Under the pieces are notes generated by a model. It worked only from the letters and a program-made list of their open reading frames with translations, was not told the DNA's origin and searched no databases. Shown in pieces: positions 17,887-27,355 of a DNA stretch of 64,000 nucleotides (its first letter is position 1; each line of letters starts with the position of its first letter). Origin of the DNA: Kiritimatiellia bacterium (GTDB lineage: Bacteria > Verrucomicrobiota > Kiritimatiellia > WLWN01). The stretch spans positions 2,174,538-2,238,537 of the forward strand of contig WLWN01000001.1 of the NCBI GenBank assembly GCA_012103575.1. The letters run 5' to 3'. Made by a program: the position numbers and the translations under genes.

Positions 17887-19377
17887 CTATCTTGTATGGC
17901 GATATTCTACGAAAGTATGTATCAGGGACAAAAGGCCTACGCTTGTAAATCCACATGCATAAAGGAAGAGAAATGGACCGATCAAATATTCGCGGAAGTG
18001 CAGGTAATAATAAAACGATATGAAGCAATAGATGCCTAAAACGATCTCGATGATAGCCCAATAAGGCATTTTTATAGCGTACTTCACAATAGGATTATCG
18101 CCACGCTTTGGGGTTCGTACGAATTCAGAAGATTTTCCAACGATCGCTTCAAAAACAGCGCGACTGTTTGAAATCGCGATTCCGACCCCCATCGTTGATA
18201 GATATGGTAAACAACGCAAACGTTTCCACCTTTGTTTATGTAACAAAAATTGTGAAGCGGAATAAAGAATGGAAGGGGATATAGCCGATATAAAAATAAT
18301 GCCAAAAAGGGTGGTAAAGGTCGCGGGGTGATGACGGAAACGGGTCAGCACAAAGACCGGTAGAGCCATAATCGAAAGCCAAAGCATGACCGGATGAATC
18401 AGGTAGTGTGTCATATGAAATACAGACTGAATTTTAGCAAGGAGACTATGGTCTGATTTAAAAACCCGGGGCAAAAGTTTAATCGCTGTCTGGATGGATC
18501 CTTTGGCCCACCTAAACTGTTGGGATTTAAATGCGTTGATACTTTCAGGGAGTTCTGCAGGCACTTCATGGTCCCATAAAAAGAAAGGTTTCCAGCCTGC
18601 CAGTTGTGAGCGGTAGGATAGATCCATGTCTTCGGTCAGGGTGTCATGTTGCCAGCCTCCACCTTCTTCAATGGCGCGGCGTCTCCAAAGGCCGGCAGTT
18701 CCGTTAAAGTTCATGAATAACTTATTCCAGGCGCGAGCGGGCTGTTCAATCGCAAAATGCCCATCAATGCCAATGGCTTGTGCTTGTGTTAAGAGGGAGC
18801 GGTTGGCATTTAGATGCCCCCATCGTGCTTGTACGATACCTACTTTTGGGCGAAGCATCATAACCGGAATCGTTTGTTTAAGGAAATCCTTGGGTGGCAC
18901 AAAATCAGCATCAAAAATGGCAAAATATTCTGCATCGGTTTTTTGCATTCCATTTTCTAAAGCGCCGGCTTTAAATCCTATACGGGGTGCACGTCGAATG
19001 ACTTCAATACGGTGCCCTTTTCTTTTAAGACTTTCGGCTACTTCATCAATGAGTCTACACGTGTCATCCGTAGAATCGTCAAGAATTTGGAGGGTGTGTT
19101 TTTCCAGCGGGTAATCCATGTTAGCCGCAGCATACATAATACGTTTTACGACGTTATATTCATTGTAGACAGGGATCTGTGTGACGACATGAGGCAAGTC
19201 GTTTACCGTAAATCTTTCATGAAAGGTTGACCTGATGTCTTCGATTTCGGATGCAATCTGTTTACGACGCCGGAAAAAAAGAACGAGCATGGTATACAAG
19301 TTAATACCAAACAATAACAAAATCCCTGCGGGGACAATGTATGTTGCCAATAAGATCAATTCGAATGCTTCTTTCAT
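17887..19377 (-). CDS. Processive family-2 glycosyltransferase (cellulose-synthase-like)
   Basis: 496 residues. One N-terminal membrane helix precedes a GT-A catalytic domain and three to four C-terminal helices. Catalytic set: 'TQIPVYNE' and 'LDDSTDDT' (UDP-binding Asp), 'IFDADFVPP' (DxD), 'LTEDMDLSYR' (TED, base) and 'QQFRWAKGSIQT' (QxxRW, processivity). These indicate a membrane enzyme that polymerises a beta-linked polysaccharide or glycolipid headgroup and threads it through the membrane. The TAG stop is 28 bp before the fused glycosyltransferase, so they are probably cotranscribed. Product not predictable from sequence. Confidence 0.88.
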   Translation of the reverse strand: MKEAFELILLATYIVPAGILLLFGINLYTMLVLFFRRRKQIASEIEDIRSTFHERFTVNDLPHVVTQIPVYNEYNVVKRIMYAAANMDYPLEKHTLQILDDSTDDTCRLIDEVAESLKRKGHRIEVIRRAPRIGFKAGALENGMQKTDAEYFAIFDADFVPPKDFLKQTIPVMMLRPKVGIVQARWGHLNANRSLLTQAQAIGIDGHFAIEQPARAWNKLFMNFNGTAGLWRRRAIEEGGGWQHDTLTEDMDLSYRSQLAGWKPFFLWDHEVPAELPESINAFKSQQFRWAKGSIQTAIKLLPRVFKSDHSLLAKIQSVFHMTHYLIHPVMLWLSIMALPVFVLTRFRHHPATFTTLFGIIFISAISPSILYSASQFLLHKQRWKRLRCLPYLSTMGVGIAISNSRAVFEAIVGKSSEFVRTPKRGDNPIVKYAIKMPYWAIIEIVLGIYCFISFYYYLHFREYLIGPFLFLYACGFTSVGLLSLIHTFVEYRHTR

Positions 19378-19531
19378 GACGGACTTAAGGTTGTAAGTGT
19401 ATTTATTCTATTTTTATCTGATTGAATACCTCTTGGTAGAAGCGATGCATTTTTATCAAAAGCATACATATGGCAAGACAAAACAAATTTTTCTTTTTCC
19501 GATGGGTCGACATCTGAGTTAAGATCAATAG

Positions 19532-22500
19532 TCATAGCGTTAATAATTCTTGTACATCATCCCAAGTGAGTTTTGATGTGACTTGATCATCGTCTGATAA
19601 AGTCGCGTTGATAACACGTTGTTTCTTTTTTTGCATCGCCAGCACTTTTTCTTCAACCGTACCTTTTGTGATGAGTTTGATGCTATAGACCGTTTGTGTT
19701 TGGCCAATTCGGTGAGCGCGATCCGTGGCTTGATTTTCAACCGCCGGGTTCCACCACGGATCAAAATGAATCACCATATCAGCGCCCGTCAAGTTTAATC
19801 CCGATCCACCGGCTTTAAGACTGATTAAAAATAGAGGAATTTCTTTGTCCGTGTTAAACGTTCGGACAACCCTCAAACGTTTTTGGGTAGCGCCATCTAA
19901 ATAACAATACCTCAAATTTTTAGTTTCGAGCTGCGTCCGGATAATCCGGAGCATGGACGTAAACTGACTAAAGACAAGGATGCGGTGACCTCCATCCATG
20001 GCTTCGTTTAATAGCTCAAAAAATAAGTCCATTTTCCCGGATGGATATTCGCTTTTCAAATTAGGTAATTTGAGGAGGTCAAGATGACAACATATTTGTC
20101 GTAACCGGAGCAATGTTTTCAGGATTTCCATACGGGACTTTTGAAACCCTTGTTTTGAGACCATGTCATTGATTCGACGCTGTGAAGCGTGCAGCATTTC
20201 TGTATATACGTTTTGTTGATCGCCGGTGAGCGAACAGGAGGCCACTCGCTCAATTTTATCAGGTAGATCTTTGGCCACATCTTTTTTAAGTCGACGTAGC
20301 ATAAAGGGATGAAGTTTGCGTCGCAGCTTAGCCTGTGCTTGTTCTCCTTCAGGTCCGCCTTGTTCAATCGGTGTTTCATAGTTTAACCGAAATACATTGT
20401 GTGACGCCAAATATCCTGGCATAAGGAAATCCATAATCGACCATAGATCCGACACGCTATTTTCAATCGGAGTCCCTGTTAACACAAAGCGGTGGTGACT
20501 TTTTAAACGTTTTGCAGCCATGGCATTTTGGGTAGACCGATTTTTAATATGTTGGGCCTCATCCAAAATGACGGCGGCAAACTCGTATTCAAGATACTGC
20601 TCAATATCGCGTCGAATGAGCGCATAGGATGTAATAGCGATATCTATGTTCTTGATCTGGTCCCATTTGGCATGACGATCAGAGCCACTTAAGGTTAAGA
20701 CGTTTAGATCAGGGACAAAGCGTGCGGCTTCTTCTGCCCAATTATCAACCAGGCTTGATGGGCCGACAATCAATATCGGCTTCCCCTTTGCGTGGGGATG
20801 TGTTCGTTGTGTTTGGATCCAGGCTAATGTCTGTACTGTTTTTCCGAGTCCCATTTCGTCCGCAAGAATGCCCCCAAACATGTTGTTTTCTAAAAAGCGT
20901 AGCCAATATACGCCTTCTTTCTGATAGATTCGCAAGGTATTTTCTAACGTCGGTAAAAGTTCGATCGGTTCAATAGCTTGTGTTCGGTTTTGTTGGGTTG
21001 CCTTTGATTGCCAGGAAGGCGTTGTTTCTACGTCTATACCATCTAATGCATCCAAAGAGGTTTTGACATAAGCCGAATAAATCTCGTTTAACTTAAACGT
21101 TCCAGGGTGTGTGCCTTCGCCACTCGAACAATCCTGAAATACATCTTTCGCCGTGTTAATGGCATCGGCGTCGAGAAGAACGGTACGCCCATTTTTCTCT
21201 ATATACGATTCTCCTTTAAGGAGTGCGCGTTGAATTTCATTCTCTGAAAGACTTTGTCCTTGTCCGTTTTCGTAATCAAATCCGACCTCAAACCATCCCG
21301 CCGTCGTAGAATCGTTTACATGAACAATGGGGGTAGCAAAGTCCAGCGTATCCATATGTGTTTCGATAAGACCTGTTAGTTCGACCTTCCACCCTTTACG
21401 TCGCAATTGAGGAAAGCCACTTCCTAGAACATTCAACACGTCTCTACATCCAATGATCGGTTCAAGTGCGTCGCCCTTTTCTCCAGCAAAACCGATGGGG
21501 GCCAGTTGTTTGAGACCTTGTTTTTCTTTTTCTAGATTGCGGACCGTATAGCGAAAAAAATCGTCAGGGTCCGGACATGAAAAATCGCCTGCGGCCTCTG
21601 CTTTTCCCGCTGTGAGCATGGTATCTCCATATTGGGCATAGAGCGTTCCCGATAAAGAAGCAGGACTTCCCTGAACAACCAATCGAAATAGGGGGGTAGC
21701 GGGTTCGATGGTAAAGAGATCTATTGAAAGCTCCGTTTCAATCGATATGTATTGTTCCAGTAAAGGGAACTCTGTGCTCATAAAACGGGGAATAGACGGG
21801 CGTTCTACTGTTATCGGTTTCTCGTAAATCGTGTGCAATGGAGTGGGTAGAAGGCTCGCAAGGGGCCAAAAATGGTTTGCATGGTAAAGCCAACCTGTCT
21901 TCCCCGATAAGAGATATAAAGGAGTGGTGTGTGGGTCCATAAAAGGGAGCTCGGTATGAATGTTCAGAATCAATTCTCCGGTTTTGTGATCTAAATCAAT
22001 TCGAAGGATAGAACTCATTTTAGAAGTGTTTACCGTAATCGGTATCCCATGGTTTTGGTCATATATGTGTTTGCCAACATGCAAGTTGAGTAAATTAATA
22101 AAATCAGCGTGCTTGACTGACAGAGCTCCTTTCGTTGGACCTTCTGAGATGTCTTCTAATACAAATAGAATCGCTTCATCTTGAGGGGTAAAGCTCAGAG
22201 GGATGTCACATGGAATTTTGTCGAGATATTCGGTTTGATTATTATATTTTGCTTTAGCATGTATATGGACGTATCCCGCACAGAGATCTTTGTTCCAGTT
22301 TTCCGTGAGTACGAGATGAAGTGTTGCGGGCGTTGCGCCAGGGGTATTTTGTGGGACGCGTTCCAGATATTGGGTTTCGTCCATTTCCGCAATACGTTTA
22401 GTTCGGCGTATTTCTTCATGAGCTTTACGATGGCGTTCTGGGTCTGTATGACGTCGAATCAATGTTAGGGCTAGCGCAATGACATGTGTACAGATGATTC

Positions 22501-22753
22501 CTCGATCCCTGTTATCGCGACAAGGACATTGGTTACTAACACTTCCATCGGGTAACAGTTCAAATTGACTCGCAATACTTCGGTCACCTCGTTTAAGAGA
22601 TCCGCTAATGATGGGATGCGTGTACTCGACCCATTCAACGTACCCATTATGAAACAAGTTTTTGCCTTCATAAAAGATTCGAGGTCCACTCCAGTTTTTC
22701 AGCATGTGTTGGGTGAACGGAAGCTTTTTGTATGTTTTCACTGAGCTTTGCAT
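19532..22753 (-). CDS. SWIM-zinc-finger SNF2-family helicase
   Basis: 1073 residues. N-terminal SWIM zinc finger at C76, C78, C88, H90 ('CPCRDNRDRGIICTH'), a long middle domain, then a SNF2/Swi2 ATPase. Seen motifs: I 'GGILADEMGLGKTVQTL', II 'DEAQHIKN', III 'LTGTPIENSVSDLWSI', and in the second RecA domain 'ILVFSQFTSML', 'SLKAGGSGLNLTGADMVI' and 'DRAHRIGQT'. SWIM plus SNF2 is a common bacterial architecture; the proteins are dsDNA translocases thought to act in transcription-coupled or DNA-repair processes. It appears to be a single gene and is intact. Confidence 0.93.
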   Translation of the reverse strand: MQSSVKTYKKLPFTQHMLKNWSGPRIFYEGKNLFHNGYVEWVEYTHPIISGSLKRGDRSIASQFELLPDGSVSNQCPCRDNRDRGIICTHVIALALTLIRRHTDPERHRKAHEEIRRTKRIAEMDETQYLERVPQNTPGATPATLHLVLTENWNKDLCAGYVHIHAKAKYNNQTEYLDKIPCDIPLSFTPQDEAILFVLEDISEGPTKGALSVKHADFINLLNLHVGKHIYDQNHGIPITVNTSKMSSILRIDLDHKTGELILNIHTELPFMDPHTTPLYLLSGKTGWLYHANHFWPLASLLPTPLHTIYEKPITVERPSIPRFMSTEFPLLEQYISIETELSIDLFTIEPATPLFRLVVQGSPASLSGTLYAQYGDTMLTAGKAEAAGDFSCPDPDDFFRYTVRNLEKEKQGLKQLAPIGFAGEKGDALEPIIGCRDVLNVLGSGFPQLRRKGWKVELTGLIETHMDTLDFATPIVHVNDSTTAGWFEVGFDYENGQGQSLSENEIQRALLKGESYIEKNGRTVLLDADAINTAKDVFQDCSSGEGTHPGTFKLNEIYSAYVKTSLDALDGIDVETTPSWQSKATQQNRTQAIEPIELLPTLENTLRIYQKEGVYWLRFLENNMFGGILADEMGLGKTVQTLAWIQTQRTHPHAKGKPILIVGPSSLVDNWAEEAARFVPDLNVLTLSGSDRHAKWDQIKNIDIAITSYALIRRDIEQYLEYEFAAVILDEAQHIKNRSTQNAMAAKRLKSHHRFVLTGTPIENSVSDLWSIMDFLMPGYLASHNVFRLNYETPIEQGGPEGEQAQAKLRRKLHPFMLRRLKKDVAKDLPDKIERVASCSLTGDQQNVYTEMLHASQRRINDMVSKQGFQKSRMEILKTLLRLRQICCHLDLLKLPNLKSEYPSGKMDLFFELLNEAMDGGHRILVFSQFTSMLRIIRTQLETKNLRYCYLDGATQKRLRVVRTFNTDKEIPLFLISLKAGGSGLNLTGADMVIHFDPWWNPAVENQATDRAHRIGQTQTVYSIKLITKGTVEEKVLAMQKKKQRVINATLSDDDQVTSKLTWDDVQELLTL

Positions 22754-22854
22754 ATCTAAAAGTCTGACAACAAAAAATTATCTGAACATATCAACTCTTA
22801 CGGGCGGTTTCCAAGAAAGAATTGAATCTAGCCCGGATAATTTTTCAGGGGGTA
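22754..22854. other. Intergenic spacer upstream of the SNF2 gene
   Basis: AT-rich spacer between the helicase start and the palindromic repeat module. It probably holds the helicase promoter; no further signal could be singled out. Confidence 0.4.
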
Positions 22855-23072
22855 GATGAATGGACGTAACGCTGTGTAGGTAGAGAGCCTGGGGTTTCAG
22901 CCCCAGGAAGACATCACCAAAAAGATTCTGTGCCTGTGCCCTGTAGGGGCACTGTTTTTGCATCTATTGCTTCTGATCAACCCGCGTCCCTTCAGAACGC
23001 AATCAAACTTATTCTTTATTCATTCCTGGGGTTAAAATCCCAGGCTGTATGCCTTTGTCCCTTTGGGACAAT
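22855..23072 (-). repeat. Modular palindromic repeat, copy 1 (complete)
   Basis: About 220 bp composed of nested palindromes. Read on the minus strand: TTGTCCC...GGGACAA, then CCTGGG..AACCCCAGG, a GATTGCGTTCTG module, GTGCCCCTACAGGGCAC, then CCTGGGGCTGAAACCCCAGG, then CCTACACAGCG. The same modules in the same order occur at 62205-62408, and the last two also at 26430-26482. It has no coding capacity. It overlaps the 3' end of the secreted-protein frame at 23032-23670. Confidence 0.85.
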
Positions 23073-23670
23073 CCATATCCCTCGAGCTGGAAGTTTCTAT
23101 ACATTGAACTATCTTACGATCATGCGACCATAGCTTTTTGACCAAACAGGCCCTTAAGGTTCCTTGCAGCGAATCATGTAAAAGCGAGCCGTGTTTGTCG
23201 TCTGGCTCATAGGCGATCATGCTGCTTCCAACTCCGGTTTGAGCCATAACCGGTGGCATAATCTGATTTGTCCAGGCATTGAGACCATCCATAAGATTTT
23301 CCGTGCAGACCACCAAATACGTATTACTGCGCATAACCGTAAACATAATGCCTATACTATTCGATGGGGTTACAAGCAAATCAGTAACCCGTGCAGGATA
23401 CAATGAGCAGGACCCTTCGGCTTTCCAGAACCCGTTTTGACTACTCTCATTCAGAATATTTGTGGAGATAAGGGTAAAACCGGACTGTCCCAGGGTCCCT
23501 TCAAGTTTGATATTCCCATTCGTTGCATAGCTGATTCCTCCACTATTCAAACTTTCGTATTCAATAGTAAAATTACCTCCAGAACGGATTCCTCCTGCCC
23601 AAACCGATATCATGAGAGAAGGTATTAGCAGGCCTATGGACAGCTTTCTTATTTGTTTGAATGAAACCAT
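23032..23670 (-). CDS. Secreted protein of unknown function, 3' end replaced by repeat
   Basis: 212 codons. It has a signal peptide (hydrophobic residues 12-24, cleavage near VWAGG), then 'SGGNFTIEYESLNSGGISYA', a start typical of exported proteins in Verrucomicrobiota/Kiritimatiellota, and 'GTLGQSGFTL'. The last 13-14 codons (after about 23073) read through the palindromic repeat, so the native C-terminus has probably been cut off or replaced by the repeat. A broken repeat protein lies just upstream on the same strand. Function unknown; probably surface or periplasmic. Confidence 0.55.
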   Translation of the reverse strand: MVSFKQIRKLSIGLLIPSLMISVWAGGIRSGGNFTIEYESLNSGGISYATNGNIKLEGTLGQSGFTLISTNILNESSQNGFWKAEGSCSLYPARVTDLLVTPSNSIGIMFTVMRSNTYLVVCTENLMDGLNAWTNQIMPPVMAQTGVGSSMIAYEPDDKHGSLLHDSLQGTLRACLVKKLWSHDRKIVQCIETSSSRDMDCPKGTKAYSLGF

Positions 23671-23682
23671 CTCATGACTCTT

Positions 23683-25595
23683 TTACGGCGCTACGGCCAT
23701 CCAATTAACCTGCACACGAGAAGGGGTTGTCCCTTCCATGCGCACATATTTTAGGTCCCTATCTATACCATTGATATAGCTGATAGCCGGTTCTCCATTG
23801 ACAATGGTCATAGAGGTATAGGTGCCTACGCTTCCATCATTATCCACGGTAACAGGCGGGGCCCAGGAAGTGCCATCTGCATCTAATGCCTTGATATACA
23901 CTTCAGCGCACTATTTGAGTAATCATAATAACTAACCGCCGGGGCTCCATTGACGATGGCGAGTGAGGTATAGGAACCTACTACGCCGTTGGTATCAAGA
24001 GGAATAGCCGCAGCCCAAAACACACCATTGGAGTCGCTAGATCTAACATATTTTAAATCGCCACTTTGGTAATAGCTGATGGCTGGATTCCCGTTAACGA
24101 CGGCTAAAGAGGCATATTGGCCCCCACTCGTAATGGCAGTCGGTGCATCAAACCAAAAATCGCCCCAGAAATCGCTAGCTCTTTTGTACATCAAATTGCC
24201 AGTTTGATAAAAACTAATGGCGGGCCTTCCATTCACCAGTGCTAGGTCGGCGTGCTGTCCACTGCTTCCAGTATACACGGTAGGCTGCCATGAAGTGCCG
24301 CTTGTATTTGAGGCTCTCCTGTATTCTACCCCATAGTTAATGGCAGGTCTGCCACCCTGGATAATTAATGTGTTATAAAGGCCTCATCCAGTATCGAGGG
24401 TTATCGGTGTTCCCCATAAAGCTCCGTTGCCATCATTGGCTTGGACAAATTTTAAACCTTCATATTGGTCATGATAACTGATAGCAGGTCTTCCATCCAC
24501 AACGGCTAGCGAGCAATTTCCCCCCGTACCAGACCCCACACTTTCGATAAGCTGAGCGGAGCTCCAGGTCGTGCCATCAGCATCGTTGGCACGCACGTAC
24601 CATAACCCGTTTCCGGCCTGAAAGCTAATGGCCGGATTCCCACTAACGACCGCCAGTGAAGTATATTTCCAATTGTTATAGTTGGTGTTAACCGCTCTCG
24701 TTATTTTCACCACATTTTCCGTAGCCGTTACCTGAACCTTGAATTGACTCGTGGTTGTGCTGAGAACAAACGGTTGTGCGCTAACGCCTGCCAACGACGA
24801 AGTGGTCTATGCGCTTAAAGTTACGATAGGGGTTTGGCTAAACGGGGGGTTGAAATCAACTGAAAAGGTGAGGTCGCAGTTAATGAATCCATCACAGGTA
24901 AGGTTTGTGAATCCTGACAGAACGCTCGAGCTTCCTAACGTATTACCCAAACTGCTCAGATCGACCACATTCGTACTGCCCCCATCGATAATTTCTAATA
25001 CATTATTACTATTAAGATTGATGCTCGTGATTAATTCATTGGTCGAATTAGTGTCCACATTATTAAATAGGCTGCTCAAATCAACTATATGGGTGCCACC
25101 AGCGTCGACAATTTCTAAACTCGTACCGTTTAGGGATACTGCATTCACGAGTAACTCCGAGGCATCAAGCCCATCTATTTGATCCGCATTCATCGCGTAA
25201 GCGCTGCTCACGATTTTCTGTGCGGGTAACATTTCAGAATAAGTTCCGCTGGTGGCACTGCTAAACCATATGCGTAGGTATAATTCATTTCCATTACTGA
25301 AAATGTCAGGGTCAATAGGGATCATAGGACTTGCGCCGAGCGTGGTGCTAAACGTCCCATTAAAAATTCTATTTGTCATAAAGCCTATGGGTTCCCCTGA
25401 TAGGGTTCCGTCATGCGACCAGTAATTCGTTGTACTGGTAAGATCCGATATCGCAAATTTAAAAAATCCATTTCTCCTAAAGGGAAGATCATTAATAAGA
25501 ATCTTTTCTTGGTAGTCAAGCTCGGGTGTAGGATTTGCGGATGCCACCTGTATCAGCAATATAAAAACAGCGGCTATTTGTGTAATCTTCTTCAT
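23683..25595 (-). pseudogene. Exported repeat protein ('SLAVVNGNPAISYY' repeats), multiply broken
   Basis: Starts at MKKITQIAAVFILLIQVASA (signal peptide). The first ~260 residues include 'LRIWFSSATSGTYSEMLPAQ' and 'SSAYAMNADQIDG', a segment seen in tail-fibre/collar-like surface proteins. After a TAG at about 24806 the same frame continues with six to seven repeats of roughly 50-60 residues (pattern YTSLAVVNGNPAISYY..GDLKYVRA.D.DGT.W). A TGA near 24383 and a frameshift near 23890 break it again before the C-terminal 'VQVNWMAVAP'. The repeats probably form a beta-propeller-like exported domain. Palindromic element 2 lies 47 bp upstream of the start. Confidence 0.75.
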
Positions 25596-25641
25596 ACAAT
25601 GCTCCATTTTTTCACTTCGTGTTAAATTTTGTATACAAGCA

Positions 25642-25804
25642 CCTGGATCCGTCAGTTAAACGTGGGATTTCTGTGCGAATGCTTTGAAGGCAAAAGGTTG
25701 CAAAAAAACGCAGGCGCACCCGCTGGGTGCGCCTGCGTTTTTTTGCAACCTTTTGCCTTCAAAGCATTCGCACAGAAATCCCACGTTTAACTGACGGATC
25801 CAGG
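25642..25804. repeat. 163-bp palindromic MITE-like element, copy 2 (perfect palindrome)
   Basis: The two 80-base arms are exact reverse complements, separated by a 3-base loop (GCT at 25722-25724). Termini are CCTGGATCC...GGATCCAGG. Unlike copies 1 and 3, the right arm has no divergence. The length is identical (163 bp). It lies directly upstream of the broken repeat-protein gene and next to an IS630 relic. Confidence 0.95.
25702..25744. terminator. Bidirectional terminator-like hairpin at the centre of palindrome copy 2
   Basis: A 13-bp GC-rich stem (CGCAGGCGCACCC / GGGTGCGCCTGCG) with a GCT loop. Seven A on one side and seven T on the other give an intrinsic-terminator shape on both strands. 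Termination has not been shown; it is inferred from the stem and T-run. Confidence 0.7.
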
Positions 25805-26430
25805 CCATATTCTAGATTTACGGGAGCGAATCCTCTCATCGTATGATTCGAAGGAAGGCGCCCGAGAAGACATCGCAAAAAGATATAAAGTCTCGCTGGG
25901 AATGGTCAAAAAGCTCCTGCAACAGCGTAGAGATACCGGAGATATTCGTCCCCGTCATCATGATTTAGGACGAAAACCAATGATTTTGGATCATCACCGT
26001 CAAATCCTAAGAAGCCTGTTAAAAAAGCGCCAGATATGACGTTGCGCGAATTGCGTACGGAGGTTGAACTTGGACTGCTCATTGGTTGGCATTCATTACA
26101 CCCTTGTGGCTCTGAAGCTAACATATAAAAAAAGACACTCCGAGCCAGTGAGCAGGACCGCAAAGATGTAAAGCAAGCCCGTGAAGAATCGGGCCAAGGT
26201 CTTTTGAAAACGTCGCGCAAAAAGCTTGTTTTTTTGGACGAGGCTGAAGCAAAAACAAATATGACCCGTTTATATGGTCGTAGTACCCAAGGCCAACGAG
26301 TATACGATAAAGCAACTCATGGATGGAAAACAACGATGATATTATCGTTGCGTGACGATGGTTCTACCGCTTGTATGATCATTGCAGGAGCGATAAATGC
26401 AGAGATTTTTCCTATGTCCGCGAAGTCTTC
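25805..26430 (+). pseudogene. IS630-family transposase relic (different subgroup), truncated
   Basis: Pieces in at least three frames: 'YDSKEGAREDIAKRYKVSLG' (helix-turn-helix), 'HHDLGRKPMILDHH', and 'KLVFLDEAEAKTNMTRLYGR', the first catalytic Asp. 'WKTTMILSLRDDGSTA' follows, then 'YVREVFL' after a shift. It is clearly related to, but distinct from, the four IS630 copies elsewhere. The sequence stops exactly where the CCTGGGG palindromic module starts (26430), before the second Asp and the Glu. Dead remnant. Confidence 0.8.
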
Positions 26431-26482
26431 CTGGGGTTGAAACCCCAGGCTCTATGCCTACACAGCGTTGCTGTGATGGTGG
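26430..26482 (+). repeat. Modular palindromic repeat, partial copy
   Basis: Contains CCTGGGGTTGAAACCCCAGG, then CTCTATGCCTACACAGCG and TTGCTGTGATGGTGG. This is the terminal module of the repeats at 22855-23072 and 62205-62408. It interrupts the IS630 relic. Confidence 0.8.
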
Positions 26483-27355
26483 AAGGCCCCTGTCGTCATT
26501 GGGAACAGTCTAATTTGACCCTAACTCGCCAATTTAATTTTGGAGGAGTACTAGGATGACCTGAATCCGCTAACGTTACGGCACGTCAGGAAAAACAAAA
26601 CGGTAAAAGCGGCGCGGTGCATTACTTATTATTATAGCCGCATCCGTGCTAATAAGTAGACTATTGGTTGACCGCAGATTAATCCTATCTGTAACATCCA
26701 ACCACACACCTGATCCCGTCAGATCGGCATCGGATTTGTATTGCAAATTGTATAAAACATTATCTATTGCAACATTGTCTGCTACCATCACCGTCCCATC
26801 AGGCAAGATCTGAACATCTGTAATAATCACAGCAATACTATTGGATGAAAAATATGTAGGAGCCTCTATCAGACCAACATCTACATCCAGATTAGGCACA
26901 CCTCCATTTAATGTGAAGCTGGCACTGAATCCTGTATTTGTATTCACATCACTATCTATAGTTCCATCACCACCTGCACCTTCTGGGCTAAAGAAGAAAT
27001 GTACAGGGAGCGTCACTTCAACGAAGTAACTCCCTGCGACCAAATTACTAAAGAGATATCCACCGGCTGAACACCCGTTGTGTTCGTCGCAATACTATTA
27101 CTCGTCACACCATCATGAAGAATAACTGTTATGTTTTGGCGGCCAGGTTCATTCGTTGTATAGATGCCATCGGCATTTAAATCTTCCCACACAAGGTTAC
27201 CGATCGACGAAGATGCGCCCTTCGGAGCGGGCAACCCGCCAAATATGGCATCAATCGTGGCGATTGAGTTGGGAATCCCATCGAGTTCATCATCCGTCAC
27301 ATCATCAATTATACCATTGGTATCGGCCACATTTAGAGACGGATCCACTCCAGCT

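Noticed and set aside
22855..26482. CRISPR array among the repeated palindromes.
   Set aside because: No regular direct-repeat/spacer spacing and no cas genes; the repeats are dispersed and palindromic.
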